Source: Vreelandella neptunia (GTDB lineage Bacteria > Pseudomonadota > Gammaproteobacteria > Pseudomonadales > Halomonadaceae). Taken from it: DNA of 64,000 nucleotides. The notes beneath the pieces are model-generated. The model ran no database searches and was not told the DNA's origin. It worked only from the letters and a program-made list of their open reading frames with translations. A program made the position numbers and the translations under genes. Shown here one piece after another: positions 57,015 through 64,000 of the stretch; position 1 is the stretch's first letter; the number at the start of each line of letters is the position of its first letter. Location: contig NZ_JHQL01000003.1 of NCBI RefSeq assembly GCF_000712975.1, positions 744,001 to 808,000 of the forward strand, read 5' to 3'.

Positions 57015-57782
57015 ATGATGAGCGTGACACCGATTCCCGCACTTAGCGATAACTACATTTGGCTATTAAGACAGGATACCAGTCAAAGCGTTTGCGTGGT
57101 GGATCCCGGTGAAGCAACGCCTGTGATTGAGCTTCTTGAGCGAGAATCCTTAACGCTTGATACGATTTTAATCACTCACCATCATCATGATCATACCGGT
57201 GGCCTTTCAGAGCTGATTAAACGCTTCTCGCCTCGGGTGATTGGCCCCTCCAACCCGACCATTGAAGGCATTGATGAACAGGTAGGACATGGCGATGAAG
57301 TACGTATCATGGGCCGTCTGTTTGAAGTTATAGCAACGCCAGGGCATACATTAGATCATGTGAGCTACTTCACCCCAGGCATTCCTGCGCTACTTTTCTG
57401 CGGCGACACCCTATTTTGTGGTGGATGTGGTCGGCTGTTTGAAGGGTCGCCAGAGCAAATGTTTGCATCTCTTCAAACATTAGAGGAACTCCCAGAGGAT
57501 ACGCTGGTCTTTGCAGCGCATGAATATACGCAAGCGAATCTAACCTTTGCTCGTGCTGCAGACCCTGATAACGAAGACGTTAAATATGCATTGCAGGAGT
57601 GTGAGAAGGCTCGGGCATTAGACCGACCTACCTTACCCAGCACGATAGGACGCGAGCTGAAGATCAACCCCTACTTGCGTGTGAGCACCAATAGTGTGCG
57701 TCAAGCAGTAGGTACCCAAGGGGCCAATGATGATGATCTCGCCACGTTCTCCACGTTACGTGAGTGGAAGAACCGTTTTTAA
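57015..57782 (+). CDS. gloB: Hydroxyacylglutathione hydrolase (glyoxalase II)
   Basis: A 255-residue metallo-beta-lactamase-fold enzyme that hydrolyses S-lactoylglutathione in methylglyoxal removal. The dinuclear metal motif THHHHDHTGG (H55, H57, D59, H60) is followed by TPGHTLDHV, FCGDTLFCGGCGRLFEG and AAHEYT. The C-terminal helical domain is complete. The ATG at 57015 has AAAGGAT upstream and matches relatives; the frame is open to 56943. mltD follows after 28 bases. Confidence 0.95.
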   Translation: MMSVTPIPALSDNYIWLLRQDTSQSVCVVDPGEATPVIELLERESLTLDTILITHHHHDHTGGLSELIKRFSPRVIGPSNPTIEGIDEQVGHGDEVRIMGRLFEVIATPGHTLDHVSYFTPGIPALLFCGDTLFCGGCGRLFEGSPEQMFASLQTLEELPEDTLVFAAHEYTQANLTFARAADPDNEDVKYALQECEKARALDRPTLPSTIGRELKINPYLRVSTNSVRQAVGTQGANDDDLATFSTLREWKNRF

Positions 57783-57810
57783 AAACGCTATCGAGTAAAA
57801 CGAACCGACT

Positions 57811-59016
57811 ATGACTTATCGAACGATTCGCCAGCGCTTATTACTAAGCACTGGAAGCACTGTTATTGTGAGCCTATTTTTAGCCGCAGCGGCCAGCTCT
57901 CAAGCCTCTACTACCGAAGCATACCAATCTGAAAGCGCCCTTATGGACGCGCCTGCTTCACCCAACTTCCGCCCCACTGCCTTTCAGCATCACTTCTGGG
58001 AAGCACTAGAACTGCAACCCCAAGATGCGTGGAGCACACTACGTGACAGCTTCCAGTGGCAGGAAAAACAGTTACCTGCCGATGCGCAAGCACGTGTCGA
58101 TAAATGGATAGAGCACTATCGTTCCAGCCCGCAAAATATTGCCGCTATCACTGAGCGCGCGACGCCCTGGCTTGCTTGGATCACCCAGCAAGTAACTGAA
58201 CGCGGTCTTCCTGGTGAAATTGCACTGATTCCGTTTGTTGAGAGTTCTTTCGATCCAAGCGCCCGAAGCCATCGAGGAGCCGCTGGGCTTTGGCAGTTCA
58301 TGCCAGGTACAGGAGATGCATTAGGCTTGGTTCGCAACGGCAATTACGATGGTCGTTTAGACGTAGTAACGTCTACTGCAGCAGCGCTTGATTACCTGGA
58401 AATGCAGGCTGATGAGTGGTACGAGGGCGACCTGATGCTCTCGCTGGCCGCTTACAACGCCGGTGCTGGCACCGTTAACCGTGCGCAACGCCAAGCTCAG
58501 GGCCAAGGCCTTGCAGGCGACTACTGGGAACTATCCCTACCCCACGAAACGATGCATTATGTTCCTAAACTTAAAGCAATTGCGACGATCATCAATGATC
58601 CAGAACAGTATGGCGTTGCACTGCCCGACATTCACCCTGATCCCGCTTTTGCCAAAGTTCAGCTGGAGCAACCAGTTAGCCTAGCGCAAGCCTCTCAGCT
58701 TCTTGATGTCAGCCAAACCGCGCTGGCCGAGCTAAACCCTGGCCTGCTAAATGGCAGCCTTGACCCACGCAGCGCGCAGACGTTACTTGTGCCTGAAGAA
58801 GTTGACACTCAGGTATTAGCTCAGCTTTCGCAATCAAGCAGCACCTCATTAGCATCGACCAACACGCCTGACGTTCACCGCGTTGAAAGTGGCGATAACC
58901 TTTCTGTGATTGCAGCCCGCTATAATGTCGCTCAGCAAGACTTAATCAGATGGAATGCTATCGAACGCCCAGAGGCTCTGAAGCCAGGCCAACTGCTGTC
59001 GCTTTCAGGACGGTAA
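57811..59016 (+). CDS. mltD: Membrane-bound lytic transglycosylase D-like protein
   Basis: A 401-residue peptidoglycan lytic transglycosylase. The signal peptide (about 1-32) has no lipobox Cys, unlike E. coli MltD. The SLT domain (about 120-270) has the catalytic E144 in PFVESSFDP, then GAAGLWQFMPGTG and LAAYNAGAGTVNRA. One clear LysM domain closes the C-terminus (about 355-399, HRVESGDNLSVIAARYNV). The gloB-mltD neighbourhood is conserved with E. coli. Confidence 0.93.
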   Translation: MTYRTIRQRLLLSTGSTVIVSLFLAAAASSQASTTEAYQSESALMDAPASPNFRPTAFQHHFWEALELQPQDAWSTLRDSFQWQEKQLPADAQARVDKWIEHYRSSPQNIAAITERATPWLAWITQQVTERGLPGEIALIPFVESSFDPSARSHRGAAGLWQFMPGTGDALGLVRNGNYDGRLDVVTSTAAALDYLEMQADEWYEGDLMLSLAAYNAGAGTVNRAQRQAQGQGLAGDYWELSLPHETMHYVPKLKAIATIINDPEQYGVALPDIHPDPAFAKVQLEQPVSLAQASQLLDVSQTALAELNPGLLNGSLDPRSAQTLLVPEEVDTQVLAQLSQSSSTSLASTNTPDVHRVESGDNLSVIAARYNVAQQDLIRWNAIERPEALKPGQLLSLSGR

Positions 59017-59161
59017 CATGGGGAAACCAACCAGGCTTTGTTAACTAGGTTTAAAAGTAGTCTTTATTAGTCTTTTGTGGCTATGTCTCAGTTATTATCA
59101 TCGCCATAACATTGTCTTATCAGCTGCGCCTCAGTTTCTAAGGCCAGTTATTAAGACTAGG

Positions 59162-59198
59162 CTACTAAGACTCAACTACCAAGACTCAACTACTAAGC
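59162..59198. repeat. 14-base tandem repeat before yejA
   Basis: CTACTAAGACTCAA at 59162 repeats at 59176 with one change (CTACCAAGACTCAA) and a third partial copy starts at 59190. It lies 25-60 bases before the yejA start in the leader or promoter region. Confidence 0.65.
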
Positions 59199-59222
59199 CT
59201 TTGTTGTTACAGGAAGTTACCA

Positions 59223-61100
59223 ATGCTACGTAGTGTGTTGTTTACCAAAGCACTTTTGTTAACCAGCGGCTTGCTGCTAAGCCTGTCGCTGTTGGCTTCT
59301 GAAAACGTCGCCGACAACAACACTTCTACACCCGTTGAGACTGTGCACGGGCTATCTCTTTACAATAGCCCACAGCTTCCTCCCGACTTTGCCTACTTCC
59401 CCCACGTGAACCCTTCCGCCCCCAAGGGTGGAACAATTACACATACCGCTGTGGGCGGCAGCTTCGACTCTACCAACCCGTTTATTATTCGTGGCACGCC
59501 TGTTACCGGCATTTTTCAGATTTACGACTCGCTGATGGCGAGTAATCCTGGCGAGCCCTTCAGTTTGTACGGTCTGCTGGCTGAAGGCGTTCGCTTAGCC
59601 CCAGATCGCCAGTGGATAGAGTTTGATTTGCGTCCAGAGGCACGCTTTCAGGACGGTGAACCAGTAACTGCCTATGACGTAGTATTCTCTCTAAATTTGT
59701 TACGTGAAGAAGGTAACCCCTTCTACAGCAGCTACTATTCAGGTGTCGAGAGAGTTGTCGCCTTAAACGATCATTTGGTCCGTTTTGAATTTAACGACAC
59801 AGAATCACGTGAGTTGCCACTGATTGTTGCACAACTCCCTATTTTACCTCGCCACTACTGGGAACCGCGCGATTTCACGTCTCCCACCTTAGAGGCTCAC
59901 CCGGGGTCTGGGCCTTATCGCATTAGCGAAGTAGATCCTGGGCGGCGCATTGTCTATCAGCGAGATGACAACTATTGGGGTAAGCACTTACCCGTCAATG
60001 TTGGCCGTTACAATATTGACCGTGTTGTGTACGAGTATTACCGTGACCGGGATATTGCTTGGGAAGCCTTCAAAGCAGGACTTACCGACTATCGGACAGA
60101 TGCACGCGCCGCCACTTGGGCGATTGGCTATAATTTCCCAGCTTATCGTGACGGTTTGATAAAGCGAATTACTGTACCCGATGTTAACCCATCCATGATG
60201 CAGGCGTTTGTCTTCAACTTACGTAAAGAAAAATTTCAAGACCCAAGGGTCCGAGAAGCACTGAGCCTTACGTTCGATTTTCCCTGGCTTAACACTAACA
60301 TTTTCTATGATACCTATCGGCGCACGGAAAGTTTCTTTCAAAACTCTGAAATGGAAGCGATTGGAACACCGTCAGAGGAAGAGCTTGCGCTGCTCGAACC
60401 GTTCCGTGAAGCGTTGATTGACTCCCATCATTCAGAACGACTATTCACTGACCCGCTGCCCATCGAACACCCTACCGACCTACGTGAGCGTTTGCGGCTT
60501 GCGCTTGATCTGCTGCGTGATGCTGGCTATCGCATAGAAAATGGTGTGCTAGTGAACAGCGAGACAGGCCGACCTCTTACACTAGAAGTACTGCTATACG
60601 ACTCGGGACTTGAGCGTGTTGTGCAACCCATGCTGCGCAATATGGCGCGTCTTGGGGTTCAAACGTCGCTACGCATTGTCGATATCAATCAGTATCTTAA
60701 CAGGGTACGCAGCTACGATTACGATATGGTCATCAGCCACTTCCCGCAGTCTAACAACCCTGGTAATGAGCAGCGCGACTACTGGACCAGTGCTGCCGCA
60801 GAGGCGCCACAAAGTCGTAATCGCATGGCTCTTGCCCACCCTGCTGTTGATGCACTAGTGGAGCAGCTCATTCGTGCTAACGACCGCGAAACGCTGGACA
60901 CCATTGCAAAAGCGCTTGATCGAGTACTGCGTTGGGGCTTTTATGTCATCCCTCATTATCATTCAGGCGAGACACGGATTGCCGTGTGGGATAAATTTGG
61001 CTATCCAGAGCCGTTTCCAGCTTATGCCATGGATCTAGACGCTTGGTGGGTAGATGCCGAACGTGAAGCAGCGTTGCAGCGTCGTAATCGTCGCCGTTGA
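59223..61100 (+). CDS. yejA: Peptide ABC transporter substrate-binding protein YejA
   Basis: A 625-residue periplasmic family 5 binding protein with a signal peptide (about 1-26). VHGLSLYNSPQLPPDFAYFP and the VNPSAPKGGTI start are typical of YejA; LRPEARFQDGEPVTAYDVVF and LEAHPGSGPYRISEVDPGR follow. In enterics the Yej system imports peptides such as microcin C and defensin-like peptides. AGGAAG precedes the ATG. First gene of yejABEF. Confidence 0.93.
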   Translation: MLRSVLFTKALLLTSGLLLSLSLLASENVADNNTSTPVETVHGLSLYNSPQLPPDFAYFPHVNPSAPKGGTITHTAVGGSFDSTNPFIIRGTPVTGIFQIYDSLMASNPGEPFSLYGLLAEGVRLAPDRQWIEFDLRPEARFQDGEPVTAYDVVFSLNLLREEGNPFYSSYYSGVERVVALNDHLVRFEFNDTESRELPLIVAQLPILPRHYWEPRDFTSPTLEAHPGSGPYRISEVDPGRRIVYQRDDNYWGKHLPVNVGRYNIDRVVYEYYRDRDIAWEAFKAGLTDYRTDARAATWAIGYNFPAYRDGLIKRITVPDVNPSMMQAFVFNLRKEKFQDPRVREALSLTFDFPWLNTNIFYDTYRRTESFFQNSEMEAIGTPSEEELALLEPFREALIDSHHSERLFTDPLPIEHPTDLRERLRLALDLLRDAGYRIENGVLVNSETGRPLTLEVLLYDSGLERVVQPMLRNMARLGVQTSLRIVDINQYLNRVRSYDYDMVISHFPQSNNPGNEQRDYWTSAAAEAPQSRNRMALAHPAVDALVEQLIRANDRETLDTIAKALDRVLRWGFYVIPHYHSGETRIAVWDKFGYPEPFPAYAMDLDAWWVDAEREAALQRRNRRR

Positions 61101-61191
61101 AAACCTGAGACTGCTTATTAACTAATGGCTTATCTACACTAACGCTTGGCTAGCCGTTTTTCATGGCCTGCACTTACTCATGGAGCGCACT

Positions 61192-62265
61192 GTGGCACGC
61201 TACACCTTACGCCGACTGCTACTGATGATTCCGACTCTGTTCGGCATCATGCTGCTTAACTTCATGATCGTTCAAGCGGCCCCCGGAGGCCCCATTGATC
61301 AAATGCTAGCCCGCTTTGAAGGAGCGGATGCTATGGCAAGCACACGCCTGGATATGGGTGGTGCGGATGTGCAAGTTAGCGATGATTCTCGAGGTGCACG
61401 AGGGATTGATCCGCGCTTTATTGAGCAGTTAGAGCAGCAGTTTGGCTTTGACAAACCCGCTCACGAACGATTTATCGGCATGATGGTGGACTATCTCACC
61501 TTCGATTTCGGCACCAGTTTTTTTCGCGACCGTCCGGTCATTGAACTAATGATCGAACGCCTGCCCGTGTCTATTTCACTAGGCTTATGGACAACGCTGT
61601 TGGTCTATCTCATTTCTATCCCGTTAGGCATCAGCAAAGCACTACGACATGGATCTCGCTTTGATGTCTGGACCTCAGGTCTAGTAATCGTGGGCTACGC
61701 CATCCCAGGTTTTTTATTCGCCATCCTCCTTATTGTTGTATTTGCTGGGGGTACTTACCTAGATTGGTTTCCTCTTCGCGGCCTAACATCACCCGATTTC
61801 TCCGAGCTATCTGCATGGGGCAAAATTAAAGATTACTTCTGGCATATCACCCTGCCAGTACTGGCTGCTGCGATTGGCAGTTTTGCCACCCTCACCATGC
61901 TGACGAAAAACAGTTTTTTAGATGAAATTCATAAGCAGTACGTACTGACAGCCCGAGCCAAAGGTGCTGACGAGCAGCGTATTCTGTATGGCCATGTTTT
62001 CCGCAACGCTATGCTAATTATCATTGCTGGCTTGCCCTCTGCAATGATTGGCATTTTCTTTACTGGCGCACTGCTCATCGAAGTAATTTTTTCCTTGGAT
62101 GGCCTCGGCTTGTTAGGTTTTGAGGCGGTAATGCAGCGTGATTACCCCGTCATTTTCGGAACACTATTTCTATATACAGTGATCGGTCTGCTGCTCAAGC
62201 TAGTATCCGACTTGACCTATGTGTGGGTTGACCCACGCATTGATTTTGCGTCGAGGGAGTCATAA
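61192..62265 (+). CDS. yejB: Peptide ABC transporter permease YejB
   Basis: A 357-residue permease with six membrane helices and a cytoplasmic coupling loop ([20 protein letters not shown]). [20 protein letters not shown] and AAPGGPIDQ match YejB. I chose the GTG at 61192 because GGAG lies 6 bases upstream and the protein then aligns with E. coli YejB; the ATG at 61180 lies directly before that site. 91 bases separate it from yejA. Confidence 0.93.
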   Translation: MARYTLRRLLLMIPTLFGIMLLNFMIVQAAPGGPIDQMLARFEGADAMASTRLDMGGADVQVSDDSRGARGIDPRFIEQLEQQFGFDKPAHERFIGMMVDYLTFDFGTSFFRDRPVIELMIERLPVSISLGLWTTLLVYLISIPLGISKALRHGSRFDVWTSGLVIVGYAIPGFLFAILLIVVFAGGTYLDWFPLRGLTSPDFSELSAWGKIKDYFWHITLPVLAAAIGSFATLTMLTKNSFLDEIHKQYVLTARAKGADEQRILYGHVFRNAMLIIIAGLPSAMIGIFFTGALLIEVIFSLDGLGLLGFEAVMQRDYPVIFGTLFLYTVIGLLLKLVSDLTYVWVDPRIDFASRES

Positions 62266-62267
62266 AT

Positions 62268-63341
62268 ATGACATTTATTAGCTCGCGTCTTTCACCGATT
62301 ACGTTACGCCGTCTGGCTGCATTTAAAGCCAATCGCCGCGCTCGTGTGTCGTTGTGGCTGTTTAGCGTTCTGTTTATTGTCAGCTTATTTGCCGAACTCA
62401 TCGCCAACGATAAGCCCCTTGTAATGAAATATGATGGGCAGTGGTATGTGCCGTTACTGGTCGATTATCCGGAAACCGAATTCGGTGGCTTTTTACCCAC
62501 TCGTACCGACTACTTAGACCCCTTTGTTCAACAGCAAATTAGCGATCACGGTTGGGCGCTTTGGCCGATCGTTCCCTACTCCTATCAAACCCTCGATATG
62601 CAGATGACACAACCTTCGCCTGCACCGCCAGATAGGCGCCATTGGCTGGGGACCGACGATCAGGGCCGTGATGTATTAGCGCGAGTCATTTACGGGTTTC
62701 GACTATCGGTTGCTTTTGCCTTGGTGCTCACCGCCGGCTCTTTGGTACTGGGCGTGCTGGTAGGCGGTGTGCAGGGATACTTCGGCGGAAAAGTAGACCT
62801 TATCGGCCAGCGCATCACTGAAATCTGGTCTGGGTTACCTGTGCTATTTCTACTGATTATTTTAGCTAGTTTTGTGCAGCCAGGCTTCTGGTGGTTACTG
62901 GGGATAATGTTACTGTTTTCGTGGCTAGGGCTGGTTGATATCGTACGCGCCGAGTTTTTGCGTGCACGCAATCTTGAGTACGTTCGTGCAGCGAAGGCCA
63001 TGGGGCTCCCTTCTAGGCTGATTATGTGGCGGCACGTTTTACCTAACGCTATGGTAGCCACACTGACGTTTATCCCTTTCCTGTTCACTGGTGCCATTGG
63101 CACGCTCACTGCGCTGGACTTCTTAGGCTTTGGCCTGCCGCCTGGAGCTCCTTCACTGGGCGAACTGGCAGCACAGGGCAAAAACAACCTGCACGCCCCG
63201 TGGCTCGGCATCACCGCGTTTATGACGCTTGCCATCATGCTCTCACTGTTGGTGTTTATTGGTGAAGGATTACGAGACGCCTTCGACCCACGCCATGTGA
63301 AGCAGCATCAGTCACCTGTTCAGGAAACCAAACATGCCTAA
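62268..63341 (+). CDS. yejE: Peptide ABC transporter permease YejE
   Basis: A 357-residue second permease. After the first helix (about 25-45) comes the long periplasmic loop typical of YejE (VDYPETEFGGFLPTRTDYLD), then HWLGTDDQGRDVLARVIYG and five helices. The coupling loop is RAAKAMGLPSRLIMWRHVLP. GGGAG lies upstream, and the gap to yejB is two bases. yejF overlaps its end. Confidence 0.93.
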   Translation: MTFISSRLSPITLRRLAAFKANRRARVSLWLFSVLFIVSLFAELIANDKPLVMKYDGQWYVPLLVDYPETEFGGFLPTRTDYLDPFVQQQISDHGWALWPIVPYSYQTLDMQMTQPSPAPPDRRHWLGTDDQGRDVLARVIYGFRLSVAFALVLTAGSLVLGVLVGGVQGYFGGKVDLIGQRITEIWSGLPVLFLLIILASFVQPGFWWLLGIMLLFSWLGLVDIVRAEFLRARNLEYVRAAKAMGLPSRLIMWRHVLPNAMVATLTFIPFLFTGAIGTLTALDFLGFGLPPGAPSLGELAAQGKNNLHAPWLGITAFMTLAIMLSLLVFIGEGLRDAFDPRHVKQHQSPVQETKHA

Positions 63342-64000
63342 TCACGCAAACAGCGCTATACCATTACTGCGCTTGAACGAGTTTTCGGTTTCCTTCGATG
63401 GCAACGTAGTTGTCGATTCCCTTTCGCTCACCGTCAATGCCGGTGAAACCCTCGCTATCGTGGGGGAATCTGGCTCTGGAAAGTCGGTTTCGGCACTAGG
63501 GGCGATTAATTTATTGCCGGACAATGCCTCGGTAAGTGGTCAACGTTGGTTAGAAGAAACGGATCTCAGTCAGCTAGGCAAACGAGATTGGAACGGGATA
63601 CGCGGCAATCGGGTAGGTTTTATTTTTCAAGAGCCAATGACATCGCTAAACCCGCTGCACCGTATTGGCAAACAAATTGGCGAAACCCTGCGTTTACACC
63701 AGGGCCTTAGCGGGAACGCTGCACGCTCCAGGGCCAAAGTACTATTAGAACACGTCAAACTACCGCGCCCCGACGAACTGCTTGACGCATGGCCACATCA
63801 ACTTTCGGGCGGCCAGCGCCAGCGGGTAATGATTGCCATGGCCATTGCCAACAATCCGGCACTATTGATTGCAGATGAGCCGACTACAGCACTCGATGTG
63901 ACCGTTCAGCAAGAAATTTTAGCGCTGCTGAAAGAACTCCGTGATCAACACGGCATGGGCGTACTGTTTATCAGTCATGACTTAAACTTGGTGCGTCGCC
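63334..64000 (+). CDS. yejF: Peptide ABC transporter ATPase YejF (cut by window end)
   Basis: The first 222 codons of a dual-ATPase subunit. The first nucleotide-binding domain is complete as far as seen: Walker A GESGSGKS, signature LSGGQRQR, Walker [13 protein letters not shown] and switch His in ISHDLN. It starts with [12 protein letters not shown], overlapping the yejE stop by eight bases. Full YejF proteins carry a second ATPase half, which lies beyond the window. Confidence 0.93.
   Translation, partial: MPNHANSAIPLLRLNEFSVSFDGNVVVDSLSLTVNAGETLAIVGESGSGKSVSALGAINLLPDNASVSGQRWLEETDLSQLGKRDWNGIRGNRVGFIFQEPMTSLNPLHRIGKQIGETLRLHQGLSGNAARSRAKVLLEHVKLPRPDELLDAWPHQLSGGQRQRVMIAMAIANNPALLIADEPTTALDVTVQQEILALLKELRDQHGMGVLFISHDLNLVRR

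Overview
The window reads as 64 kb of a chromosome from a moderately halophilic gammaproteobacterium, most likely of the Halomonas group. This rests on gene content and order recognised by eye: the gloB-methyltransferase-rnhA-dnaQ block, tusDCBE, yejABEF, a short sulfite reductase paired with a DUF934 protein, and DabA/DabB. Base composition is about even and Shine-Dalgarno sites are clear. No replication origin, prophage, insertion sequence or CRISPR array was seen. The last gene, yejF, is cut by the window edge.

Layout. 0.2-7.6 kb: cobalamin-dependent methionine synthase, a MATE exporter and the sulfite reductase pair, so mostly sulfur assimilation into methionine. 7.6-11.5 kb: an Smr protein, a cyclotransferase-like protein, WrbA-DUF2069, a cytochrome b561 and pdxH. 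11.6-16.1 kb: a Pat-type lysine acetyltransferase divergent from an HDAC-type deacetylase, then an XRE-cupin regulator. 16.1-18.3 kb: tusDCBE for tRNA 2-thiolation, downstream of a Bax-inhibitor-1 membrane protein. 18.5-21.8 kb: a probable gene relic, a small membrane protein, an aldo/keto reductase, a YheT hydrolase and a secreted DUF6746-type protein. 22.1-25.8 kb: a cyanide-insensitive bd-type quinol oxidase and an FMN lactate dehydrogenase. 26.0-30.4 kb: a tightly coupled ABC ATPase, FtsX-type permease and CrtC/AttH-like lipoprotein.

30.7-37.4 kb: a PilZ protein with a degenerate HD-GYP domain, an amine oxidase, a formamidase, a chemoreceptor and a thioredoxin-like protein. 37.6-42.6 kb: the DabB-DabA inorganic-carbon pump with a divergent NhaR-like LysR regulator. 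42.7-43.5 kb: relics of an integrase and of hsdM, next to tRNA-Ser(UGA), which look like the scar of a decayed island. 43.8-52.5 kb: a K+/H+ antiporter, an orphan NMT1-type binding protein, an exonuclease/GIY-YIG fusion, a YbfF hydrolase, the queuosine-precursor transporter YhhQ behind a likely preQ1-I riboswitch, a propionyl-CoA synthetase and an ArsR regulator. 52.5-64 kb: sohB, an SCP2 protein, nudC-dnaQ-rnhA-methyltransferase, divergent gloB-mltD, and yejABEF.

Shared themes are tRNA modification (tusDCBE and yhhQ), sulfur handling (metH, cysI, tus) and acyl-CoA control: the acetyltransferase, a possible eraser and an acyl-CoA synthetase with the classic Pat-target lysine motif all lie here. 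The most notable points are the Pat/HDAC pair, the degenerate HD-GYP protein, the preQ1-I riboswitch, the dab regulatory region and the island scar. No wholly new multi-gene system was found; the ABC-FtsX-lipoprotein operon is the most coherent unit whose role is unclear.
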